Assembly: GCA_002450165.1 (NCBI GenBank)
Contig: DJYQ01000002.1
Coordinates: forward strand, 1-42,643
Direction: 5' to 3'
DNA length: 42,643 bases
From: Prevotellaceae bacterium UBA6974
GTDB taxonomy: Bacteria > Bacteroidota > Bacteroidia > Bacteroidales > Bacteroidaceae
The position numbers were made by a program, and so were the translations under genes. This document shows positions 1 to 5,758 of this stretch, piece after piece. Under the pieces are notes generated by a model that had not been told where the DNA came from, did not search any database, and was given only the letters and a program-made list of their open reading frames with translations. Within the stretch, counting starts at the first letter, position 1; every line of letters begins with the position of its first letter.

Positions 1-103
1 CAGTGTACAACCATTCCTGTACTATCAGTACTGATTATTCGTCTTTATTCCCGTGCTGGAGTAACTCGGGCGATACAGAAAGGTGTATCTGACAAAATGT
101 TTA

Positions 104-133
104 AACAGATACTGGGGGCACCCAGGGAATCTG
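104..133 (-). terminator. Probable terminator of the HU-like gene
   Basis: An inverted repeat lies just past the stop codon at 140. CAGAT (106-110) pairs with ATCTG (129-133), and CTGGG (112-116) pairs with CCCAG (121-125), with a small asymmetric bulge and a four-base loop. Read on the minus strand it is followed by a T-rich stretch (TTTAAACATTTT). The shape and position fit an intrinsic terminator, but the bulge and interrupted T tract make it only moderately convincing. Confidence 0.5.
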
Positions 134-139
134 GCAAAT

Positions 140-763
140 TTATTTCCTCAGTACATAGACCTTGGCGGAATATGTTCCCTTGGACGTGATTCCCGATGCG
201 GGATTGGCGGCCCACTTGCGCAGCTCCAGCGATGCCGTGGTGCGCGACAGGCCTACCATGCGGTAGTAGTCGCTGAGCCGCATCACCGTATGTTCCTGCA
301 GGAAACGGATGGCCTTATCGAGCCGCTGCTCCTCGGTGTATTGCGACTGCCTGATGCGCGACACCTGACCCTTCTCCAACTTGCACATGTTGTCCAGCCG
401 ACTGACCAGCTGGCGGTCTGGCCTGAAGCTCACTCCCGTCACGTGCAGGCTCTGCGCATTGCGCTTGGGTCCCTCGCCGTCCAGCACCTCGGGCTCAGCA
501 TCCTGGCGCAGTCCAATCCTGGGCGTCAGCGTTCCCAGTCCGTCGATTTGCACGCTGTATCCCCTTGCCATGTTCCGCACCACTCCGTCCAGTAGAGTCA
601 TTACCATACCCTTGATCTCTCCCTCGGCAAAGGTTGTGTTACGTGCACAGTCACGGACCAGCTCATCCAGTCCCACTGTGCCGTTAGACTTCAGCCTGTA
701 GCACACCTGCTTGACGCCCTTCTGGTGCAAGTCCGGCATCTCCCTTTTGATATACTGTGCCAT
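140..763 (-). CDS. HU-related histone-like DNA-binding protein with C-terminal winged helix
   Basis: A 207-residue protein. Residues 1 to about 125 resemble the Bacteroidales 'HU-related, histone-like' family: an N-terminal MAQYIKREMPD start, then VQIDGLGTLTPRIG, which corresponds to the HU beta arm. Residues from about 135 to the end (LDKAIRFLQEH through LSDYYRMVGLSRTTASLELRKW to a final VYVLRK) read like a winged helix-turn-helix, so the protein probably both bends DNA and recognises a sequence. The ATG at 763 sits about 26 nt after the expected transcription start of a canonical promoter. Upstream lies a four-unit 21-bp repeat that could be its own operator; that link is inference. The gene is single, with no partner in the same operon. 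Family assignment is strong and the helix-turn-helix reading is moderate. Target DNA is unknown. Confidence 0.85.
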   Translation of the reverse strand: MAQYIKREMPDLHQKGVKQVCYRLKSNGTVGLDELVRDCARNTTFAEGEIKGMVMTLLDGVVRNMARGYSVQIDGLGTLTPRIGLRQDAEPEVLDGEGPKRNAQSLHVTGVSFRPDRQLVSRLDNMCKLEKGQVSRIRQSQYTEEQRLDKAIRFLQEHTVMRLSDYYRMVGLSRTTASLELRKWAANPASGITSKGTYSAKVYVLRK

Positions 764-795
764 AGTCCTATATGTTTTTTTCTTTGATGTTGGTG

Positions 796-827
796 CAAAT
801 TTACAATATCAACGGAGAATTTCCAAA
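796..827 (-). promoter_or_regulatory. Bacteroidetes-type promoter of the HU-like gene
   Basis: On the minus strand there is a -33 TTTG (plus-strand CAAA, 824-827), a 20-nt spacer and a -7 box TAAATTTG (plus-strand complement at 796-803). This matches the Bacteroidetes consensus TTTG-N19/21-TAnnTTTG. The predicted start gives a leader of about 26 nt to the ATG at 763. Confidence 0.8.
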
Positions 828-848
828 TCCTTCACGGTGAATTTTACG

Positions 849-926
849 TTCTACACTGCCGAATTATTATTCAGCATTGCTGAACGATAATTCAACACTG
901 CAGAATATATATTCAACGTCACAGAA
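849..926. repeat. Four tandem 21-bp operator-like units (TTC-N9-GAA)
   Basis: Units start at 849, 870, 891 and 912, exactly 21 bp apart. Each 15-bp core begins with TTC and ends with GAA: TTCTACACTGCCGAA, TTCAGCATTGCTGAA, TTCAACACTGCAGAA and TTCAACGTCACAGAA. The second is a perfect dyad (TTCAGC-ATT-GCTGAA). The 21-bp period is two helical turns, so every unit faces the same side of the DNA. The array begins 21 bp upstream of the -33 element of the HU-like gene, a typical place for an activator or repressor array. The binding protein is unknown; the HU/helix-turn-helix product is an obvious candidate. Confidence 0.8.
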
Positions 927-933
927 TAAAGAA

Positions 934-979
934 CCGACCGTGGTGAGTGGAAAAATCTACCACGCACGGACGGATTTTT
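934..979 (+). terminator. Hairpin plus T6 on the plus strand (orphan terminator-like)
   Basis: CCGACCGTG (934-942) pairs with CACGGACGG (965-973), 8 of 9 positions. An inner GTGG/CCAC stem can also form, and TTTTTT follows (975-980). On the plus strand this is a good terminator shape, yet no plus-strand gene lies upstream. It could be bidirectional or the end of an unrecognised transcript. Confidence 0.45.
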
Positions 980-996
980 TAACGGGGTTATACAAT

Positions 997-1035
997 AAAA
1001 GCGGGCGGGGATGCTTGATCTTCATCCTCGCCCGC
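997..1035 (-). terminator. Intrinsic terminator of iorAB
   Basis: A 13-bp stem with one G-T pair (1001-1013 with 1023-1035) surrounds a nine-base loop. Read on the minus strand it is followed by TTTTATTG. It lies about 55 nt beyond the iorB stop codon and fits a rho-independent terminator. Confidence 0.75.
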
Positions 1036-1048
1036 ATTGTCTTGCTTG

Positions 1049-1106
1049 CGTATCCGGCTTGCTATTGTGCGGCCTTGCGTGTCCGGCTTGCTACTGTGCG
1101 GCCTTG
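1049..1106. repeat. 29-bp tandem duplication at the iorB 3' end
   Basis: 1049-1077 and 1078-1106 differ at two positions only. The second copy contains the last codons and stop of iorB, and the first copy lies downstream of the gene and repeats the same gene end, including its own in-frame-like stop. It is a recent local duplication that leaves the protein intact. Confidence 0.8.
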
Positions 1107-1720
1107 CCCAATGACAGGGCCTTGATGTTGGCTTCGACTACGGCTTCGCCTTTGCGGGCGAAGACGCTGCGGATGGCGTTTTCCAGCGTGGTGTAGTCAA
1201 GGCCCAGGGCTTTCTGCGCAGCGCCTAACAGAATGACGTTGGCCGAACGCGGAATCTGGTTCTCCTTGGCAATCTGCTCGATGTCGATGGCAATGACGTG
1301 CGGCAGACGGGACAGTTCGGCCTGGATGTCCTGGATGTCGGGGTAGTTGGGGATGTTGACAAACGGAGCGCTGGAGGTGACAATCCAACCGTCCTTGCCA
1401 AGGTATGGCAGGTAGCGCAGGGCTTCCATCGGTTCCATGGATATGATGACATCTGCGCTGCCCCGGGCAATCAGGTCGCTGTCGATGGGGTCGGAACTGA
1501 TGCGCAGGTTGCTCTGTACGTCACCGCCGCGCTGGGACATTCCGTGTACCTCGGCCTGCTTAATATACAGGTTCTCGTTCATGGCTGCTTCGCCAATGAT
1601 GGTGGCTATGGACAGGATGCCTTGACCCCCCACGCCACATAGGATGATATCACATTTAAAGGAGGACCCTCCCCCTTGCCCCTCCCTTGTAGGGCGGGGA
1701 GTAAAAATGCTGTTATTCAT
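1091..1720 (-). CDS. iorB: Indolepyruvate oxidoreductase subunit beta
   Basis: This is the beta subunit of the thiamine-diphosphate enzyme that oxidatively decarboxylates aryl pyruvates (from Trp, Phe, Tyr) to aryl-acetyl-CoA. The gamma-type domain starts at KCDIILCGVGGQGILSIATI, with a GxGGQG nucleotide-binding-like loop, followed by AEVHGMSQRGGDVQSNLR; both are hallmarks of the family. About 209 residues is normal. I chose the ATG at 1720; a TTG at 1729 is the only earlier start. The first 20 or so residues (MNNSIFTPRPTREGQGG...) are encoded by a palindromic repeat, and the usual family start, Met-Lys-Cys-Asp, has become Phe-Lys-Cys-Asp. The repeat therefore apparently displaced the original start codon. 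It is cotranscribed with iorA, 43 nt downstream. Confidence 0.9.
   Translation of the reverse strand: MNNSIFTPRPTREGQGGGSSFKCDIILCGVGGQGILSIATIIGEAAMNENLYIKQAEVHGMSQRGGDVQSNLRISSDPIDSDLIARGSADVIISMEPMEALRYLPYLGKDGWIVTSSAPFVNIPNYPDIQDIQAELSRLPHVIAIDIEQIAKENQIPRSANVILLGAAQKALGLDYTTLENAIRSVFARKGEAVVEANIKALSLGKAAQ
1664..1707. repeat. Palindromic repeat copy A, in the start of iorB
   Basis: The plus strand reads GGACCCTCCCCC, then a short spacer, then CCTCCCTTGTAGGGCGGGGA. The core CCCT-CCCTTGTAGGG is self-complementary. It is read in frame by iorB on the minus strand as TPRPTREGQGGGSS. It is closely similar to copy C, in the opposite orientation. Confidence 0.85.
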
Positions 1721-1763
1721 ATTCTTCAAAATATGCAGTTATTTGTTTTGCTGAATGGGTATA

Positions 1764-3452
1764 TTATATCCTCTCCCTACAAGGGGGAGTTAGAGGGGTC
1801 TGTTTTTTAGCTTTCGCTTTCCGCTTGAAGGTCTGTATGCATTCGCGTTGCGGAATGATTACGGACACGCCGTGGTAGTTAATCTCCTGGCGGATGATGC
1901 GGGTAATCTCGGGCATGTTCTTGGGCAGCGGAATAACCACGTGCAGATGTTCGGGCTCTACGCCAAGACCCAGGCAGATGGCCTCGAACTTGTTAGTCCC
2001 GGCGCTGTCCTGACCTCCCGTCATGGCGGTGGTCAGGTTGTCGGATATGATGACCGTGATGTTGGCATTCTCGTTCACAGCATCCAGGAGGCCCGTCATG
2101 CCGCTGTGGGTGAAGGTAGAGTCGCCGATGATGGCAACTGCCGGCCACTGACCTGCATCGGATGCACCCTTGGCCATCGTGATGCTTGCACCCATGTCAA
2201 CGCACGAATGGATGGCCCTGTACGGGGGCAGGAAGCCCAGTGTGTAGCAACCGATATCGCCAAAGACGCGTGGATTCTGGTACTCCTTCAGCACCTCGTT
2301 CAGCGCTGTATATACGTCGCGATGTCCGCAACCCTGGCACAGCTGCGGCGGACGGGCGACTACCAACGGACTCACTCCCTGCTCATCCCTTGTAGCGAGG
2401 GGAGCAGTTACTCCAGCATTGCAGAGCGCAGCGGCAACGCAATCGGGTGTTAACTCACCTGTGCGCGGAAGTTCGCCGGTCAGACGACCTAAGATGTTCT
2501 GGCTCTCGAAGACTCCGCGGACCTGCTCCTCGATGAAGGGCTGACCCTCCTCGGCAACCATGACCTTCTGGCAGTTGTTCAGCAACTCACGCACCAGACG
2601 CTTGGGCAATGGGTACTGCGATATTTTCAGTACGGGAACTTCCCTTCCGTCCTGCTGTGGCGTCAGGGTCTTGAGCGATTCCTGTACGTAGTTGTATGCT
2701 ATGCCGCTTGCAATAATACCCAAGGGACATTTTTCTCCCTTCCCTACAAGGGAGGGGATGGGGGAGGGTCCGATATTGAACTTTGACAGTGCGGCATCCT
2801 CCTCCAACTGTGCCTGCTGGGCGGTAACCTTGTCGTTTCGCTTACGGGCATTGGCGGGTAGCAGTACCCAGTTGGCAGCTGCCGAATCATAGTTCACGGG
2901 GTTCTCGGGACGAGCCTGGTCCTTGACCATCACCACGGCACGGGAGTGTGCCATACGTGTCGTGACACGCATCAGAACGGGCAGACATTGCTGTTCGGAG
3001 TAGTCAAATGCCGTCTCCATCATGTCGTAGGCTTCCTGCTGATTGGATGGCTCGAAGGTCGGAATCATGGCAAACTTGCCGTAGAAGCGACTGTCCTGCT
3101 CGTCCTGGCTGGAGTGCATCGATGGGTCATCGGCCACCAGCACAACCACGCCGCCGTTAACGCCCGTCATGGCACTGTTCACAAATGGGTCGGCGCAGAC
3201 GTTCAGTCCAACGTGCTTCATGCAAACCAGGGCACGCTTGCCCATGAAGGACATGCCCAGGGCTGCTTCCATGGCAGTCTTCTCGTTTGTACACCAGCGG
3301 GAATGTATGCCACGCTCCCTGGCAAGCGAATTGCCTTGTATGTATTCGGTAATTTCGGTGCTGGGCGTTCCGGGGTATGCATATACGCCACTCAATCCGG
3401 CATCGATTGCACCAAGGGCAATAGCCTCGTCGCCTAAAAGTAGTTTTTTCAT
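1764..3452 (-). CDS. iorA: Indolepyruvate oxidoreductase subunit alpha
   Basis: The catalytic alpha subunit, 562 residues. The N-terminal pyrimidine-binding half has GVYAYPGTPSTEITEYI. The thiamine-diphosphate domain starts at PPQLCQGCGHRDVY and contains GDIGCYTLG and the metal site GDSTFTHSGM. The usual C-terminal ferredoxin-like segment with two CxxCxxC clusters is absent: the protein stops soon after SVIIPQRECIQTFKRKAK. Three palindromic repeats are read in frame: an internal PSPIPSLVGKGEK, a degenerate APLATRDEQG, and the C-terminal tail TPLTPPCRERI. The ATG at 3452 lies about 35 nt from the start expected from a TACCTTTG box. Function is secure; how electrons leave the enzyme without the Fe-S domain is not visible here. 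Confidence 0.92.
   Translation of the reverse strand: MKKLLLGDEAIALGAIDAGLSGVYAYPGTPSTEITEYIQGNSLARERGIHSRWCTNEKTAMEAALGMSFMGKRALVCMKHVGLNVCADPFVNSAMTGVNGGVVVLVADDPSMHSSQDEQDSRFYGKFAMIPTFEPSNQQEAYDMMETAFDYSEQQCLPVLMRVTTRMAHSRAVVMVKDQARPENPVNYDSAAANWVLLPANARKRNDKVTAQQAQLEEDAALSKFNIGPSPIPSLVGKGEKCPLGIIASGIAYNYVQESLKTLTPQQDGREVPVLKISQYPLPKRLVRELLNNCQKVMVAEEGQPFIEEQVRGVFESQNILGRLTGELPRTGELTPDCVAAALCNAGVTAPLATRDEQGVSPLVVARPPQLCQGCGHRDVYTALNEVLKEYQNPRVFGDIGCYTLGFLPPYRAIHSCVDMGASITMAKGASDAGQWPAVAIIGDSTFTHSGMTGLLDAVNENANITVIISDNLTTAMTGGQDSAGTNKFEAICLGLGVEPEHLHVVIPLPKNMPEITRIIRQEINYHGVSVIIPQRECIQTFKRKAKAKKQTPLTPPCRERI
1770..1800. repeat. Palindromic repeat copy B, at the iorA 3' end
   Basis: Core CTCCCTACAAGGGGGAG with flanking CCTCT and AGAGGGG. 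It encodes the last residues of IorA (PLTPPCRERI) and supplies sequence next to the stop. It is a shorter relative of copies A and C. Confidence 0.7.
2368..2404. repeat. Palindromic repeat copy D, degenerate, inside iorA
   Basis: CATCCCTTGTAGCGAGGGGAG matches the copy A core at 19 of 23 positions by my manual alignment, in the same orientation. It encodes TRDEQGVSP just before the conserved PPQLCQGCGHR thiamine-diphosphate motif, where IorA has a variable linker. Confidence 0.6.
2731..2771. repeat. Palindromic repeat copy C, inside iorA
   Basis: The reverse complement reads GGACCCTCCCCC, AT, CCCCTCCCTTGTAGGGAAGG and nearly repeats copy A. It encodes PSPIPSLVGKGEK within the linker between the two halves of IorA, with the frame kept open. 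Confidence 0.85.
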
Positions 3453-3492
3453 ATATCTATATATTTTCTGAAAACATAATTCAATCAGTCAA

Positions 3493-3500
3493 CAAAGGTA
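3493..3500 (-). promoter_or_regulatory. -7 box upstream of iorA
   Basis: The plus-strand sequence CAAAGGTA gives TACCTTTG on the minus strand, matching TAnnTTTG. No clear -33 TTTG is seen at the right spacing. The implied leader to the iorA ATG is about 35 nt. Confidence 0.5.
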
Positions 3501-3533
3501 ATAAAAAATCCTGTTTAATTCCTAATTCTTAAT

Positions 3534-4037
3534 TCAGAATGCAGGATTAAATGCCGAAATCCATTCCAGGAACTGGCTTATTGCGGTCTGGGCTGCCGCG
3601 GCGGTGCGTTCCTCGCGTGTGGAGTGCGGCAGGCTGAGCTTGACGGCTTTGGTTGCCGTGGGACTGGCAAAGCCGATGTATATTGTCCCCGACAGTACGC
3701 GCTCGTTGCCGTCGCCAGTATATCCCGTGGTGGCGATTGCGTAGTGTGTGCCGAAAAGCCTGCGACATGCGACGGCCATCTGCAGCACTACTTCCTGACT
3801 GACGACATCGTGTTCCTCGATCATCTGTGGTGTAACGCCCAGGTATTGTTCCTTTATCCAGTTCTGATATGCCATGATGCCTCCCTGGTAGTATGTCGAG
3901 GAACCGTCTATGCAGGTAATTGTCGCTCCAATGCGACCGCAGGTGCAGCTCTCCGCAGTGCTGATTGTCGCATTCTTTTGTTGCATGAATTGCTTTAGCC
4001 TGAGTGCCAGGCTGGTGTCATCGGGAGTGATTTTCAT
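3534..4037 (-). CDS. CinA C-terminal-type nicotinamide-nucleotide amidohydrolase
   Basis: A stand-alone amidohydrolase domain of about 167 residues, the family that deamidates NMN to nicotinate mononucleotide in NAD recycling. Motifs are TISTAESCTCGRIGATIT, DGSSTYYQGGIMAY and HDVVSQEVVLQMA. Two changes from the common pattern are visible: AESCTGG is AESCTCG, and the usual SGIAGP loop is TGYTGDG. Activity is likely but not certain. I prefer the ATG at 4037 over an upstream TTG at 4061, because a TATCTTTG -7 box covers 4059-4066 and would place the TTG inside the promoter. Monocistronic as far as seen, divergent from the efflux operon. Confidence 0.85.
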   Translation of the reverse strand: MKITPDDTSLALRLKQFMQQKNATISTAESCTCGRIGATITCIDGSSTYYQGGIMAYQNWIKEQYLGVTPQMIEEHDVVSQEVVLQMAVACRRLFGTHYAIATTGYTGDGNERVLSGTIYIGFASPTATKAVKLSLPHSTREERTAAAAQTAISQFLEWISAFNPAF

Positions 4038-4058
4038 GATTTCGTTGTTTTTGTTTGA

Positions 4059-4066
4059 CAAAGATA
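4059..4066 (-). promoter_or_regulatory. -7 box of the CinA-type gene
   Basis: TATCTTTG on the minus strand, a perfect TAnnTTTG. It implies a leader of roughly 15-20 nt to the ATG at 4037 and decides that start. No convincing -33 element is visible. Confidence 0.55.
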
Positions 4067-4110
4067 GTATATTTTTTGTTTTACTCTCGATTTTTTTTTC
4101 GTAACATTGG

Positions 4111-4172
4111 CTTCGCCGAAGTTACTGGCATTCGGAAACGAAAAGTAAAAAAATGTTTTCCTTTTGCGTTTC
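4111..4172. promoter_or_regulatory. Two dyads upstream of and over the -33 of the efflux operon
   Basis: CTTCGCCGAAG (4111-4121) is a perfect palindrome flanked by GTAAC and GTTAC. Further on, GAAACGAAAAG (4135-4145) is inverted as CTTTTGCGTTTC (4161-4172) with one extra base, and the second arm covers the -33 TTTG. These are plausible operator sites for an unseen regulator; function is inference. Confidence 0.35.
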
Positions 4173-4193
4173 ACTCATTTTTTCGTAACTTTG
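4163..4193 (+). promoter_or_regulatory. Bacteroidetes-type promoter of the efflux operon
   Basis: -33 TTTG at 4163-4166, a 19-nt spacer, and -7 box TAACTTTG at 4186-4193. This is a full match to the Bacteroidetes consensus, about 20 nt before the tolC-like ATG. Confidence 0.8.
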
Positions 4194-4215
4194 CACGCGT
4201 TGATTTGATTAAATA

Positions 4216-5712
4216 ATGGAAATGAATATAAGAAAGCTGTTGTTGTTTGTTGTTTTCTGTTGTTTTGGCATTGGGGCGCATGCTGGTGATGTCTTGTCAT
4301 TGGACAGTTGCCGTGCGCTTGCCTTGCGTAACAACAAGGAGTTGAAGATGGCGAGCGAGAAGATTAACGTGGCGCACTGGAACCGTAAATCTGCTGCAAC
4401 TAACTATCTTCCCAAGGTGGATGCCATGGGCAGTTATATGCATACCAGTCGCGAGATATCGCTACTGAGCAATGAACAGAAAACGATGTTCAATAACCTG
4501 GGTACGATTACTGCGAGTGCAATCGAGCAGATGCAGCCAGTTGTGATACAGACATTGCAGCCCATAATACAGAACCTGAGTCCCGAGATGCAGGCAAGAA
4601 TCCTGGCTGGTATCCAGGGCATGGGCGAGAAGCTGGCTGCAGGTGCAGGGCAGTTGGGGCAGACCGTTACTGAGGCATTGCATACCGATACACGTAATGC
4701 AGGCGTACTGAGCGCAATGGTAACTCAGCCCTTGTACATGGGTGGTAAGATTCGTGCTTACCACAAGATAACCAAGTATCAGGAGGAACTGGCCCGCAAT
4801 GGCTATGACCTGGAGCAGCAGAATGTTATTGTTGCAGTGGATGAGACTTATTGGAAGATTATCCAGCTGACCAGTAAGCGTAAGTTGGCACAGAGCTACC
4901 TGGAGTTGGTGCAGAAGTTGGATAGTGATGTGGATAAGATGATACAGGAGGGTTTTGCAACCAAGGCGGACGGTCTTAGCGTCAAGGTCAAGGTCAACGA
5001 GGCAGAGGTTGCAATTATCCAGGTTGACAATGGCATATCCCTGTTAAAGATGCTGATGGCTCAGCAGTGTGGGCTGGAGGATTATGATTTCATATTGGCT
5101 GACGAGAGCCGTTCGGACTTCAGCCTGAAGAACAAGACTGTGGCTGACGAGGATATTGCCGTTGCGCAGCGGACTGAATTGAAACAGCTGGCATTGGCAG
5201 GTGATATATATGACCAGAAGGTCAGGATTGTACGGAGTGAGTTCCTGCCCAAGGTCGTACTGACGGGTGGCTATGTAGCTACTAATCCTTCGCTGTTCAA
5301 TGGCTTTAGAAAGGAATTTATGGGTGTTTGGGCTGTTGGTGTCGGGGTTAATGTACCTATTCTTACTTGGGGAGACCGTTTTTACAAGGTGCGTGCCGCA
5401 AAGGCCGAGGCTAACATCCAGCGTTTGCATTTGGACGAGGTTAGCGAGAAGATACGCCTACAGGTGAAACAGTCACAGCAACGGCTGGACGAGGCTGAGC
5501 ATCGCTTGCAGGTGGCTGACAGGAGTCGTGCGGTGGCGGACGAGAACCTGCGTTATGCCAATTATGGTATGAAGGAGGGTGTGATTCCTTTGAGCAATGT
5601 GTTGGCTGCCCAGACGGCATGGCTCAGTGCACATGATACTTATCTGTCATCGCAGATTGATTTGCTTTTGGCTGATTTGTATTTGCGCAGGAATATGGGG
5701 GCAATTGATTAG
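4216..5712 (+). CDS. TolC-family outer-membrane efflux protein
   Basis: A 498-residue outer-membrane channel of the TolC family. A signal peptide (MNIRKLLLFVVFCCFGIGAHA) is followed by LSLDSCRALALRNNKELKMAS, the usual first helix of the family. Two repeated alpha-helical halves follow, the second starting near QRTELKQLALAGDIYDQKVRIVRSE. The insert from about residue 80 to 155 (LGQTVTEALH region) is Gln- and Leu-rich and somewhat longer than average. It is the first gene of a plus-strand cluster with an HlyD adaptor and two ABC-2 permeases, and would form the exit duct of that exporter. It is preceded by a canonical promoter. Substrate cannot be read from sequence. Confidence 0.92.
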   Translation: MEMNIRKLLLFVVFCCFGIGAHAGDVLSLDSCRALALRNNKELKMASEKINVAHWNRKSAATNYLPKVDAMGSYMHTSREISLLSNEQKTMFNNLGTITASAIEQMQPVVIQTLQPIIQNLSPEMQARILAGIQGMGEKLAAGAGQLGQTVTEALHTDTRNAGVLSAMVTQPLYMGGKIRAYHKITKYQEELARNGYDLEQQNVIVAVDETYWKIIQLTSKRKLAQSYLELVQKLDSDVDKMIQEGFATKADGLSVKVKVNEAEVAIIQVDNGISLLKMLMAQQCGLEDYDFILADESRSDFSLKNKTVADEDIAVAQRTELKQLALAGDIYDQKVRIVRSEFLPKVVLTGGYVATNPSLFNGFRKEFMGVWAVGVGVNVPILTWGDRFYKVRAAKAEANIQRLHLDEVSEKIRLQVKQSQQRLDEAEHRLQVADRSRAVADENLRYANYGMKEGVIPLSNVLAAQTAWLSAHDTYLSSQIDLLLADLYLRRNMGAID

Positions 5713-5758
5713 GGAATAATGGTTCAGATTGATTAACGGACATACATATAATAATATT

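Larger units (their letters stand above)
764..1090. other. 327-bp intergenic regulatory region between iorB and the HU-like gene
   Basis: There is no credible gene in this stretch; the only open frames are short and built from repeats. From left to right it holds the HU-gene promoter (796-827), a small dyad TTCACGGTGAA (831-841), four 21-bp tandem units (849-926), a hairpin followed by six T on the plus strand (934-979), the iorB terminator (997-1035) and a 29-bp tandem duplication that runs into the iorB 3' end (1049-1106). Confidence 0.8.

Noticed and set aside
83..595. 170-codon plus-strand open frame at the left end
   Set aside because: Antisense to the HU-like gene, and its residues look like shadow translation.
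849..926. CRISPR array reading of the 21-bp tandem units
   Set aside because: The units are contiguous with 6-bp gaps, not separated by 25-40 bp spacers, and there are no cas genes.
1848..2453. 201-codon plus-strand open frame in the ior region
   Set aside because: Antisense to the thiamine-diphosphate domain of iorA, which is conserved in its own frame.
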